A stretch of DNA of 8,934 bases from an uncultured Novosphingobium sp. Lineage in GTDB: Bacteria; Pseudomonadota; Alphaproteobacteria; Sphingomonadales; Sphingomonadaceae. How positions within the stretch are numbered: position 1 is the first letter of the stretch; every line of letters starts with the position of its first letter. The translations under genes were made by a program, and so were the position numbers. Positions 1-6,856 of this stretch are shown here, piece by piece. The stretch is taken from positions 1-8,934 of the forward strand of contig CAMPHR010000070.1 in NCBI GenBank assembly GCA_946886075.1, given 5' to 3'. The notes under the pieces were generated by a model. The model saw only the letters and a program-made list of their open reading frames with translations, was not told the origin of the DNA and searched no databases.

Positions 1-252
1 CCCTATTCGGTCTTGCTCCCGGTGGGGTTTACCGTGCCGCCTTGCGTTGCCGCAGGCGCGGTGCGCTCTTACCGCACCCTTTCAATTTCGCCCGCCCGAA
101 GGCTTAGTCCGAAGACTTAGGCGACCTGCTTTCTGTTGCACTGTCCCTTGGATCACTCCAGCCGGCCGTTAGCCGGCACCGTTATTTCGTGGAGCCCGGA
201 CTTTCCTCGCCGTGGAAGTTACCCGCCACGCCGCGGCCGCCCGGCCCTCTGG
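1..252 (-). ncRNA. rnpB: RNase P RNA, bacterial type A, 3' end cut by window edge
   Basis: This is the catalytic RNA of ribonuclease P, which with the RnpA protein removes 5' leaders from tRNA precursors. Read on the minus strand, the segment shows the family's conserved blocks in the right order. The GAGGAAAGTCCGGGCTCCA block lies at 190-208. The CAGTGCAACAGAAAGCAG block lies at 126-143. The block GAAAGGGTGCGGTAAGAGCGC lies around 63-83. The block GGTAAACCCCACCGGGAGCAAGACCGAATAGGG lies at 1-33 in shorter recognisable pieces (GGTAAACCCC, GGGAGCAAG, GAATAGGG). By comparison with the E. coli RNA, about the first two thirds are present and the 3' part continues beyond position 1. The 5' end near 250-255 is estimated from the P1/P2 helix position and a TATA-like element just upstream, so it may be off by several bases. 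Plus-strand reading frames here are spurious. Confidence 0.96.
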
Positions 253-262
253 CACCGCGCGC

Positions 263-289
263 TATACACGGCTGCGGACAGTCCGTCAT
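263..289 (-). promoter_or_regulatory. Possible rnpB promoter
   Basis: On the minus strand a TGTATA hexamer (263-268) sits about 7-10 bases before the estimated 5' end of the RNase P RNA, which fits a -10 element. An ATGACG (284-289) upstream is a weak -35 candidate with a short 15-base spacer. The placement between the amidase stop codon (296) and rnpB supports a dedicated promoter, but the -35 match is poor. Confidence 0.35.
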
Positions 290-295
290 CCCCGC

Positions 296-994
296 TTATT
301 CATCGCCCCTGGGCTTGGGCAGCAACAGCGCCAGCAGGATTGCGCGACATTCGCCATCGATGACGCCATCGATCAGTTCAGGCCGGAACCGCCGCTGGAA
401 AGCGACGACCGCCGCCTGCGGCTCGGCAATGTCATAGCCGAACCGTTCAAGCGCCAGCATGAAGGCACTGTCCGACCAGAGCGGGTCCATCAGGTTGCGC
501 GTCGGTCGCGGCAATGCCAGCCGCAGCCGGGCCAATTGCCCCCATGGGAACAGCTCCCCCGGGTCCTGCTTTCGCGCAGGCGCCACGTCGCTATGCCCGA
601 CAATATTGCCGCGCGTGATGCCGTACCGCTTGACGATGTCGTGTATGAGGGGGATCAGCGCGCCGATCTGCGCATCGGGAAATGCGCGATAGCCCCATTC
701 ATGCCCGGGATTGACGATCTCTATCCCGATGCTTGCGGAATTGACGTCATCCATGCCCCGCCAGTGCGACCGGCCAGCATGCCAGGCGCGCTTCCCTTCA
801 TCGACCATGCGGACGATCTCGCCCTCTTCGGTGACGACATAATGGGCAGACACCTTGGATTCCGGGCTCGCCAGCCAGTTTATGGCGCTCTGCGCGTCCG
901 GCATCCCGGTATAATGCAGCACCAGCATGGAGATGGGCAGCTTGCGGTCGTCGAAATTGGGCGACGGAGTCTCGATCATCGGAATGTCGCTCAT
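296..994 (-). CDS. N-acetylmuramoyl-L-alanine amidase, AmpD/AmiD-like (Amidase_2) with C-terminal peptidoglycan-binding-like segment
   Basis: This zinc amidase of 232 residues is predicted to cleave the bond between N-acetylmuramic acid and the L-alanine of the stem peptide, in cell-wall recycling or remodelling. The Amidase_2 fold spans about residues 5-160. Expected zinc ligands are His27 (in LHYTG), His134 (in GHSDVAP) and Asp144 (in RKQDPG). Likely catalytic residues are Glu92 (in IGIEIVN) and Lys142. Residues about 176-226 resemble a PG_binding_1 helical bundle (ALERFGY, VVAFQRRF, GVIDGECRAILLAL). No signal peptide or lipobox is visible, so it is more like cytosolic AmpD in location but more like AmiD in domain layout. 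I chose the ATG at 994 because homologous-looking sequence starts there. The frame stays open upstream to 1144, and an ATG at 1039 with a GGAAG about 6 bases before it would give 247 residues. The gene lies downstream of cheR on the same strand after a 146-base gap. Confidence 0.88.
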   Translation of the reverse strand: MSDIPMIETPSPNFDDRKLPISMLVLHYTGMPDAQSAINWLASPESKVSAHYVVTEEGEIVRMVDEGKRAWHAGRSHWRGMDDVNSASIGIEIVNPGHEWGYRAFPDAQIGALIPLIHDIVKRYGITRGNIVGHSDVAPARKQDPGELFPWGQLARLRLALPRPTRNLMDPLWSDSAFMLALERFGYDIAEPQAAVVAFQRRFRPELIDGVIDGECRAILLALLLPKPRGDE

Positions 995-1140
995 CGGAAA
1001 GCCGTATTCACCACCTGTTCTGACCGCATCCACCAGCATGCGCAGCTTCCACCAACCATGGCGGAGAGCGCACGGCCGATCAAGCGCAAGCGACTGGCGC
1101 GGATCGCGAACCCGACGAACCGGTGAACAGGTTGGCCGCG

Positions 1141-2010
1141 TCAAACCGCGCGGCGAACGCTCTCGCTACCCCCATGCCCCGTGTCCGGACGTCGGCCATA
1201 GCCGCCCCGAAAATCGGGGTGCGGTATGAAATCTTCGCTATGACCAATCACGGTTTCCCCCGCGCCCAGCAGCAGGACCGACCGGTCATGGCTGTGGCGG
1301 GTCAGCAGGCGGAACACCTCCTGCCGCCGCTCCGGCGTGAAATAGAGCAGGACGTTGCGGCAAAGCAGCAGATCATAGTCACCCGAAGGCGCCCTTGGAT
1401 CAAAGAGATTGTCGGTACGGAAATCGATCATCCGGCGCAGTTCCGGGCTCGCGCGCCAGTTGTCGCCCGCCGGTTCAAACCATTTGATGAGGTCGCCGAC
1501 GGCAAGGCCGCGCTGCACGTCCATCTGGGAAAAGGTACCACTGCGCGCCTGATCAATGGCTGCCGTCGAAATGTCGGTCGCCAATATCTCGATCCGCCAA
1601 CCGCGCCAGCGCGCCACATCGTTGCGAAGCTGGATCGCCAGCGAATAGACTTCCTGGCCGGTCGAGCAGCCCGCGCTCCAGATCCGCAGCACCCGGTCGC
1701 GCCTCTCCGCGAAGGATGGCAGGATGTGCCGGTTGATCATGTCGAAAATCTGAAGATCGCGGAAAAAGCTGCTTTCATTGTTGAGCAGCGCGTTGACGAC
1801 TTCTTCTTCCAGCCGCGGGTCGCGATTGCCCAGCAGCCGGGTCGCCAGCTCGTCCATGTCGGCGACGCCATTGGCCCTCATGACGGGCTTCAACGCCGTT
1901 TCCATGCGCCAGGCGCGGCTTTCCGACAGGATCTGGCCGGTGCGCGCCTCAAGCAGGCCGGAAAAGATGCGGGCGGCACCACGCGAGGATGAATCAGTTG
2001 ATAGGGTCAA
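1141..2010 (-). CDS. cheR: Chemotaxis protein-glutamate O-methyltransferase CheR
   Basis: CheR transfers methyl groups from S-adenosylmethionine to receptor glutamates, raising receptor signalling for adaptation. At 289 residues it has the usual family length. The N-terminal helical domain (about 12-95) contains NNESSFFRD (77-85), the family's N-x-S/T-FFR motif. The SAM-binding core follows, with IWSAGCSTGQEVYSLA (110-125), ATDIS (144-148) and CRNVLLYF (217-224), and then LLGAGETV. The start is a TTG at 2008-2010 that overlaps the cheB TGA stop by four bases (TTGA). A usable AGAGG lies nine bases upstream. The next in-frame ATG (residue 36) would remove part of the N-terminal domain, so TTG is favoured. 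The overlap implies translational coupling to CheB, its antagonist. The last 20 residues are Gly/Arg-rich and look non-conserved. Confidence 0.95.
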   Translation of the reverse strand: MTLSTDSSSRGAARIFSGLLEARTGQILSESRAWRMETALKPVMRANGVADMDELATRLLGNRDPRLEEEVVNALLNNESSFFRDLQIFDMINRHILPSFAERRDRVLRIWSAGCSTGQEVYSLAIQLRNDVARWRGWRIEILATDISTAAIDQARSGTFSQMDVQRGLAVGDLIKWFEPAGDNWRASPELRRMIDFRTDNLFDPRAPSGDYDLLLCRNVLLYFTPERRQEVFRLLTRHSHDRSVLLLGAGETVIGHSEDFIPHPDFRGGYGRRPDTGHGGSESVRRAV

Positions 2011-3089
2011 TGTGTCAAACCTCTGCTTTTTCCGCGCCGCGCGACGAAATCCATGATGGCATAGGGGTCCAGCAACGCGCAGCTGAGCCCCGCCCCTGTC
2101 ACTGACCCCGGCATTCCCCAGACGACGCTGCTCGCCTCATTTTGCGCCACGATCCATCCGCCCGCGGCGACGATATGATGTCCCCCCACCGTACCGTCAC
2201 GCCCCATGCCGGTCAGCACCACGCCTGCAGCGCCCGGTCCATAGGCCTCGGCCATGCTCGTGAACATCGGGTCGACGCCGGGCAGGTTGCCCGCGGGCGT
2301 GCGCTGCGAATTAAGCGCAACCGTCACCCGACCATAGAGCCCGCGGCGAACCTGCAAATTGGCGTCACCCGGCGCAACATAAACGGTGTCGGGTTTCAGC
2401 AACTCCCCCTGCTCGCCGACCTTGACCCGCAGGCTGGTCATCCGCGCAAGCTGCTGGACGAAATAGGATGTGAAGCTGACAGGCAGATGTTGCGTCAACA
2501 GGATCGGCACGCCCAACGGCGCGGTCATCCCGGCAAACAGCTGACCCAGCGCATGAATGCCCCCCGTCGATGCGCCAATTCCCAAACAGCCCAGGGGCGC
2601 GCTCGGCTTGCTCGCGGCGATCAGGACCGGCGGCGCTTCTTCCGTTAGCTGCGGATGCGCGCCGAACAGGCGCGACAGGCGATCGATCAGCGCCTGGGGA
2701 AACTGCTCGCCGAAACTGCCGCTGCCGGGTTTCGCGAAAATGTCGCTCGCTCCCAGCGCCAGCGCCTCGATGGCGGCGCCGCTGCCTTCTTCGCAATTGC
2801 CGGAAAGGATCACCACCTTTCCCCGCGGATTGGCGCGCAGGAACGCCGGAAGCGCCGCAAGCCCGCTCTGGCCCGGAAGTTCGATGTCCAACAGGACCAG
2901 ATCGACCTCATGCGCGGCCAGATAGCCTAGCGCCTGCTCGGCGCTGTTCGTCTTGTGAACCACAGAAAATGCCGGGTCGCTGTTCAATATCCGCGCGATC
3001 ATCGTCCTCACCACGACCGAATCGTCGACAACCATGGCGCGGACCTGTGGTCTGCTTTGGCTGGCCAGGATTGGCGTGACGGCGGACAT
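2007..3089 (-). CDS. cheB: Chemotaxis response regulator protein-glutamate methylesterase CheB
   Basis: CheB demethylates (and in many species deamidates) receptor glutamates when phosphorylated by CheA, closing the adaptation loop with CheR. The 360-residue protein has an N-terminal receiver domain (about 16-135) with acidic pair Asp22/Asp23, phospho-acceptor Asp68 (in LVLLDIELPG) and the conserved Lys120-Pro. A linker follows, and then the methylesterase domain (about 166-350). Its catalytic triad is visible as Ser174 (GASTGG), His201 (LTQHLP) and Asp298 (GMGRDG). I chose the ATG at 3089 because GGAAAG (3097-3102) lies seven bases before it. A TTG at 3107 would add six residues but has no clear ribosome site. 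It lies 49 bases after cheY and overlaps cheR by four bases. Confidence 0.95.
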   Translation of the reverse strand: MSAVTPILASQSRPQVRAMVVDDSVVVRTMIARILNSDPAFSVVHKTNSAEQALGYLAAHEVDLVLLDIELPGQSGLAALPAFLRANPRGKVVILSGNCEEGSGAAIEALALGASDIFAKPGSGSFGEQFPQALIDRLSRLFGAHPQLTEEAPPVLIAASKPSAPLGCLGIGASTGGIHALGQLFAGMTAPLGVPILLTQHLPVSFTSYFVQQLARMTSLRVKVGEQGELLKPDTVYVAPGDANLQVRRGLYGRVTVALNSQRTPAGNLPGVDPMFTSMAEAYGPGAAGVVLTGMGRDGTVGGHHIVAAGGWIVAQNEASSVVWGMPGSVTGAGLSCALLDPYAIMDFVARRGKSRGLTH

Positions 3090-3138
3090 GGGAGGACTTT
3101 CCGGCAATAAGGATGGAAGCGAAATGATCAGCGGTCTT

Positions 3139-3504
3139 CTAGATGACGCCGACGATCGACAGCTTGCTTTCCAATGTCTCGCGATCGAACGGCTTCATCA
3201 CATATTCGTCAGCGCCCGCATCGACCGCTGCCTTGATATGGCTGATGCCGTTTTCGGTGGTGCAGAAGATGATCTTGGGCCGTGCCGAAACCTTCGCGGT
3301 GGCAAGAGCCTGCAGGAATTCCATCCCGCTCATCACCGGCATGTTCCAGTCCAGCAGCACCACGTCCGGGGCGGCTGCTTCGCACTGGGTCAGCGCATCC
3401 TGCCCATCGACCGCTTCGCTGACCGACAGGTCGAGCGATTCAAGTATATGCCGTGCCACTTTCCGGATGACTTTGGAATCATCGACTACCAGACAGTTTT
3501 TCAT
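3139..3504 (-). CDS. cheY: Single-domain chemotaxis response regulator CheY
   Basis: This stand-alone receiver domain of 121 residues takes phosphate from CheA and, in the standard scheme, binds the flagellar motor switch to change rotation. All catalytic positions are intact: Asp8/Asp9 (VVDDSK), phospho-acceptor Asp52 (LLDWNMPVMSG), Thr82 or Thr83 (FCTTE) and Lys104 (VMKPF). An aromatic Tyr101 sits at the switch position before VMKP. The ribosome site AAGGGA (3511-3516) lies six bases before the ATG. The gene sits between cheW (77-base gap) and cheB (49-base gap), and I see no terminator in either gap. With no cheZ in the window, how it is dephosphorylated is unclear. Confidence 0.95.
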   Translation of the reverse strand: MKNCLVVDDSKVIRKVARHILESLDLSVSEAVDGQDALTQCEAAAPDVVLLDWNMPVMSGMEFLQALATAKVSARPKIIFCTTENGISHIKAAVDAGADEYVMKPFDRETLESKLSIVGVI

Positions 3505-3581
3505 GAAGCGTCCCTTAGATTTTCCTCGTAAAGGAAGGATTAGCTGCCAAAGCCAAGTAATTGGTAAACAAGGGATCGAAT

Positions 3582-4019
3582 TTATGCGGCCTGCGCCAGC
3601 GATCCGGTTTCGATGAAGCTTGCCAGCGAGACAAGCAGATGTGGATGACCATCCTGCTCCACGATCGCGCGGGCATAGGGCGCCCAGGCGCGGTCCAGCT
3701 GCCCCCGAAGCGGCAGGTCGCCCTCAGGCACCTCGCAAATATCATGCACCGCATCCACCATCAGGCCATAGCTATGGCCACTGATGTCGGCGATGATCGC
3801 CAGCCCGCGCTGGTCGGCAGGCGTAGGCGTGCCGTGGATGAGCGCAGGCACGTCGATGATGGTCAGCACCCGGCTGCGCAGCGCGGACAGCCCCGCCACA
3901 TGCCGCAGCATGCCGGGAACAGGCGAAATCTCGGCGAGCTTAACGACCGCCTCGACCTCATGCGCCGCAACGGCGACCCGGGTACCGGCAAGCGTTGCGA
4001 GAAGGTAAAGCTGTTCCAT
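3582..4019 (-). CDS. cheW: Chemotaxis adaptor protein CheW
   Basis: CheW links methyl-accepting receptors to the CheA kinase in the signalling array at the inner membrane. The 145-residue protein is a single CheW-like SH3-type domain. It starts with the strand YLLATLAGTRVAV, followed by VEAVVKLAEISPVPG (22-36), the HVAGLSALRSRVLTIIDVPAL block (40-60) that aligns with the usual V-x-G-x-x-x-x-R-G-x-x-x-P-V-I-D-L motif, and YGLMVDAVHDICEVP (84-98). The usual Arg-Gly is Arg-Ser here (49-50 region), a mild deviation. The ribosome site overlaps the cheA stop codon, so the two are probably translated from one message at matched levels, which suits partners in one complex. Confidence 0.93.
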   Translation of the reverse strand: MEQLYLLATLAGTRVAVAAHEVEAVVKLAEISPVPGMLRHVAGLSALRSRVLTIIDVPALIHGTPTPADQRGLAIIADISGHSYGLMVDAVHDICEVPEGDLPLRGQLDRAWAPYARAIVEQDGHPHLLVSLASFIETGSLAQAA

Positions 4020-4034
4020 GAATACCCCTCCTTA
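4020..4034 (-). promoter_or_regulatory. cheW ribosome binding site overlapping the cheA stop
   Basis: On the minus strand TAAGGAGG (4027-4034) is a near-perfect Shine-Dalgarno seven bases before the cheW ATG. Its first three bases are the cheA TAA stop codon, which points to translational coupling or reinitiation between the kinase and its adaptor. It is the strongest ribosome site I found in the operon. Confidence 0.85.
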
Positions 4035-6395
4035 ACGCCGCGCGCCGGTGATGGCCGCCATCAGCGCGTCCTGGTCATAGCGGTAGATGCTGCCATCCTC
4101 CGGCCCAGCGGGCCTCGGGGAAGCGCGCAGTTGCACGATGCGGCATCCCAATATGTCGGCCGCCTGCGACAGGTCGCCGCCCGAACAAAGGACGACATCG
4201 GCCGGATCGACCGCGTCATCCTGTGGCAGGCCCAACAGGACGTCATGTCCCGCCTGACGCAGCAAGGGCGCCAATATCTCGCGCGTCCAACCATCCTCGC
4301 TGTCCGCCAGCACGCACCGTCCCCGGCGGCGCTCCACGATCGGGGCACCCGGCAGCGAAGCGAACAGGGCGAAGGGATTGAGCACTTCAAGATGTTCGCC
4401 CTCGACCAGCGCGACACCGCTCAGCGCGCCCTGCATGGCGACCATGTCGGGCACTGCAGGCATTTCGACGATGTCCAGGACCGCGGCGACAGGATAGCAG
4501 GCTTCCTGGCTGCCGTCGCGCAGGCGCAATGCCGATACATGATCGGTCGTGAAGCTATGTGCTCCGTTCGCCACCGGCACCAGGCGTCCATCCACGCGGA
4601 CGAAGGCATGACCGCCAGACCGGCCAAAGAGCGCGGCATCGACATCCTCGACCCGCTCCACCAGCGACAACTTGATCAGCCGCCTCTCGCCCGAAAGCTC
4701 CTCAAACCGCAGCGCCGACACCATCTCGACCCGCGCAGCCCCCTCGTCACTTTCCTCCGCCTGGTAGCTCGCCCGATCATCCACGATGTTCGGCAAGCGA
4801 GCGGCGTTGGCGAGGCCAGCGGCATCGAGCAGCAGCATCGGCTTGCCATTGTCGGGCAACGTCATGCCAGCATAGACGCCGGTTGCCATGACCAGCGGAG
4901 AGGCGGGACGGATAACCAGTTCCTCATGATTGTCGACAGCAGCGACACCAAGCGCAAAGGGCACGCCGGTTGAGGATCGCACGACCATGATCGCGCGGGG
5001 CCCCGGCTGGGTGACCTTCTCCATGCCCAGCACATCTTCCAGGTCGATCATCGAATGGCGGACAGCCCGGATCGTGGCGATTTTCGCGCCCCCGACTTCG
5101 GCGATGTGCAGCGTTTCATTATTGTCGTGCAGGATCTCGACCACAGCCGCGCGCGGTATGGCGAAGTGCAGGCCGCCCGAACGGATGATGAGCCCCGGAA
5201 TGATCGTCAGCGTCAATGGCACGCGCAGCACGATGCGCAGCCCTCGTCCGATCTGGTTGTGCAGCGCTATGATGCCGCCGATCCGCTCGACATTGGCGCG
5301 CACCACGTCCATCCCGACCCCCCGGCCGGAAATGGCGGTGACCTGCTGCGCGGTCGATAGCCCGGCCTGGAAGATCAGCTCCAGCTTTTCGCTCTCGCTC
5401 ATCCTGGCGGCGCCCTCACGGGTCAGCTTGCCACTCGCGATGGATTTTTCCACCAGCCTTGCCGTGTCGATGCCGCGCCCATCGTCGCTGACTTCGATGA
5501 CGATCTGATTACCCGACTGGCGGGCCTGCAGCTTCAGCGTCCCCGCTTCGGGCTTGCCGAGCGCACGGCGTTCATCGGGCGTCTCGATGCCATGATCGAT
5601 GCTGTTGCGCACGATGTGCGTCAGTGGATCGACGACCATTTCCACCATCTCGCGATCCATTTCGACGTCGCCGCCCTCCAGGACCAGGTCGATGCGCTTG
5701 CCCAGCTCACGCCCCAGGTCACGGACCATGCGCGGAATGGCGGTGAACAGCCGCTCGACGCGCTGCATCCGCGTCTTGGAGATCGAATCGCGCATGTCGG
5801 CGACGCAGGTGGAAAGCCGTTCGAAAGCGCTTTCCAGCTCGACATCGCTCGACCGTTCGCGCAGCTTGCGCGACAGCTCGTTGCGCGCCAGCACCATGTC
5901 CGACACGCCGTTCATCAACTGATCGATCAGCGACAGCGGCAGGCGGATGGTCCGGGGCACGGCCTGCACGCCGTTCTGCCGGATCGGCTCGATGGCGGGC
6001 GCCAGCTCTTCGACAACTGTGCCTTCCTCACGTTCGGCAAGGGCGCCTATCAGATAATCGTCATTCTCGTCGGGCAGCGCCGCGCCGATCGCCACGGCTT
6101 CGGCCAGTTCGGCGATCCGGTCCATGATGCCAAGCACCGCGCTCACTGTCGCAGGATCGGCAGTCCGGTTGCCCGCGCGTATGTCGGACAGCACATCTTC
6201 GGCCGCATGGCTCAGCCGCTCAAATCGCGGCAGGTTGAGGAAACCGCAGCTGCCCTTCACCGTATGGAAAAAGCGGAAGATGGCATCGAGCCGGTCGCGG
6301 TCGCCCGGATCGGCTTCCCAAGCGACGACTTCGCCCGCCAGAGCTTCCAGCGTTTCCTGCGTCTCGGCTATAAATTCCTGAAGTAGCTCGTCCAT
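4032..6395 (-). CDS. cheA: Chemotaxis histidine kinase CheA with second CheW-like segment and degenerate C-terminal receiver-like domain
   Basis: CheA is the central kinase of chemotaxis: it phosphorylates itself and hands phosphate to CheY and CheB. The 787-residue protein begins with an Hpt (P1) domain carrying His44 in FHTVKGSCGF. Only about 40 acidic or proline-containing residues (106-148) separate it from the dimerisation domain (149-220, RLPLSLIDQLMN), so no room remains for a standard P2 domain. The ATPase domain has the N box (HIVRNSIDHGIE, 260-271), G1 (DDGRGID, 304-310), F box (ELIFQAGLS, 339-347) and G2 (GRGVGMDVV, 357-365). The P5 CheW-like domain spans about 395-535. An extension follows. 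Residues about 556-682 look like a divergent second CheW-like domain, and 692-787 like a receiver whose phospho-acceptor position is Ser738. I chose the ATG at 6395 (MDELLQEF) because GAAGG (6404-6408) precedes it. An ATG at 6431 adds 12 residues without a ribosome site. Confidence 0.95.
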   Translation of the reverse strand: MDELLQEFIAETQETLEALAGEVVAWEADPGDRDRLDAIFRFFHTVKGSCGFLNLPRFERLSHAAEDVLSDIRAGNRTADPATVSAVLGIMDRIAELAEAVAIGAALPDENDDYLIGALAEREEGTVVEELAPAIEPIRQNGVQAVPRTIRLPLSLIDQLMNGVSDMVLARNELSRKLRERSSDVELESAFERLSTCVADMRDSISKTRMQRVERLFTAIPRMVRDLGRELGKRIDLVLEGGDVEMDREMVEMVVDPLTHIVRNSIDHGIETPDERRALGKPEAGTLKLQARQSGNQIVIEVSDDGRGIDTARLVEKSIASGKLTREGAARMSESEKLELIFQAGLSTAQQVTAISGRGVGMDVVRANVERIGGIIALHNQIGRGLRIVLRVPLTLTIIPGLIIRSGGLHFAIPRAAVVEILHDNNETLHIAEVGGAKIATIRAVRHSMIDLEDVLGMEKVTQPGPRAIMVVRSSTGVPFALGVAAVDNHEELVIRPASPLVMATGVYAGMTLPDNGKPMLLLDAAGLANAARLPNIVDDRASYQAEESDEGAARVEMVSALRFEELSGERRLIKLSLVERVEDVDAALFGRSGGHAFVRVDGRLVPVANGAHSFTTDHVSALRLRDGSQEACYPVAAVLDIVEMPAVPDMVAMQGALSGVALVEGEHLEVLNPFALFASLPGAPIVERRRGRCVLADSEDGWTREILAPLLRQAGHDVLLGLPQDDAVDPADVVLCSGGDLSQAADILGCRIVQLRASPRPAGPEDGSIYRYDQDALMAAITGARR

Positions 6396-6444
6396 TCCCT
6401 TGGCCTTCACGGATGCGCGCGACGGCACCATGGGCAGGGCGTGG

Positions 6445-6459
6445 TTAAAGGGCCGTTAA
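6445..6459 (-). promoter_or_regulatory. Candidate CtrA binding site upstream of cheA
   Basis: The minus strand reads TTAA-CGGCCCT-TTAAC, an exact match to the TTAA-N7-TTAA(C) full site of the alphaproteobacterial regulator CtrA. It lies 49 bases before the preferred cheA start and just after the terminator of the upstream gene, where an operon promoter is expected. CtrA is known to control motility and chemotaxis genes in many alphaproteobacteria. No convincing -10 element is visible, and binding is inferred from the motif alone. Confidence 0.6.
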
Positions 6460-6477
6460 AGACGTTGAGGGGCCAGC

Positions 6478-6513
6478 AAAAAGGGCGCCGCGATCATGAT
6501 CGCGACGCCCTTT
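6478..6513 (-). terminator. Intrinsic terminator of the small lipoprotein gene
   Basis: A long near-perfect inverted repeat is present: arm AAAGGGCG-C-CGCGATC (6480-6495), loop AT, arm GATCGCG-A-CGCCCTTT (6498-6513), with one mismatch in a 16-position stem. On the minus strand it is followed by a short run of five Ts (6478-6482), as expected for a Rho-independent terminator 20 or so bases after the lipoprotein stop codon. It separates that gene from the chemotaxis operon. The plus-strand side lacks a convincing T run. Confidence 0.85.
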
Positions 6514-6534
6514 CCTGCTTTGGGAAGCGAAAGC

Positions 6535-6810
6535 TTAGTGATCCGCCTTCTCTTCGACGGCATCAGCAGCCCGTTCACCCGCTTCGCGAGTGGCTTCGGC
6601 CTTGTTTTCCAGGGCGTCAGCAGCGTTTTCAGCAGCAGCCTCAGCATTGCCCGACAGGTTGTCAGCCATGGCTTCCATGTTGCTGGCCTGGTTGTCGATG
6701 GCGTCCGCCTGATTCTCGTATGCGTTCTCGACCTTGTTTTCCTGCTTGGAATCGCACGCAGCGAGCGCGACCAAGCTGGCAAGGCCAAGGACTGAGACGA
6801 TGGTTTTCAC
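6535..6810 (-). CDS. Small Ala/Glu/Asn-rich lipoprotein of unknown function
   Basis: I do not recognise a characterised family. The 91-residue product starts with a lipoprotein signal peptide (MKTIVSVLGLASLVALAAC), with lipobox LAAC and lipidated Cys19. The residue after the cysteine is Asp20, which in E. coli tends to retain lipoproteins in the inner membrane; that rule may not hold here. The mature part (20-91) is almost entirely predicted helix, rich in Ala, Glu, Asn and Asp, with recurring E-N and A-x-A-x-E-x-A units, suggesting an extended amphipathic or coiled-coil rod. It starts with GTG (6808-6810) preceded by AGGAG (6819-6823) at eight bases. It appears to be a single-gene unit with its own terminator. 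It superficially resembles stress-induced small lipoproteins, but this is not proven. Confidence 0.85.
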   Translation of the reverse strand: MKTIVSVLGLASLVALAACDSKQENKVENAYENQADAIDNQASNMEAMADNLSGNAEAAAENAADALENKAEATREAGERAADAVEEKADH

Positions 6811-6856
6811 GGCGTGTTCTCCTGTTGCGCCCCCCTGGGGCTGACGTCATTCGGCA

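Noticed and set aside
212..1126. 304-codon plus-strand open frame across rnpB and the amidase
   Set aside because: It runs through RNase P RNA and opposite the amidase catalytic motifs; composition is typical of a shadow frame.
1115..1136. Weak inverted repeat (ACCGGTGAACAGGT) just after cheR, considered as an operon terminator
   Set aside because: The pairing is short and imperfect and no T run follows on the minus strand.
1123..1992. 289-codon plus-strand open frame opposite cheR
   Set aside because: It mirrors cheR almost exactly and shows no family motif.
3561..4973. 470-codon plus-strand open frame opposite cheW and the 3' part of cheA
   Set aside because: It is antisense to two clear genes, rich in His, Arg and Gln as expected from a GC-rich shadow frame, and has no recognisable domain.
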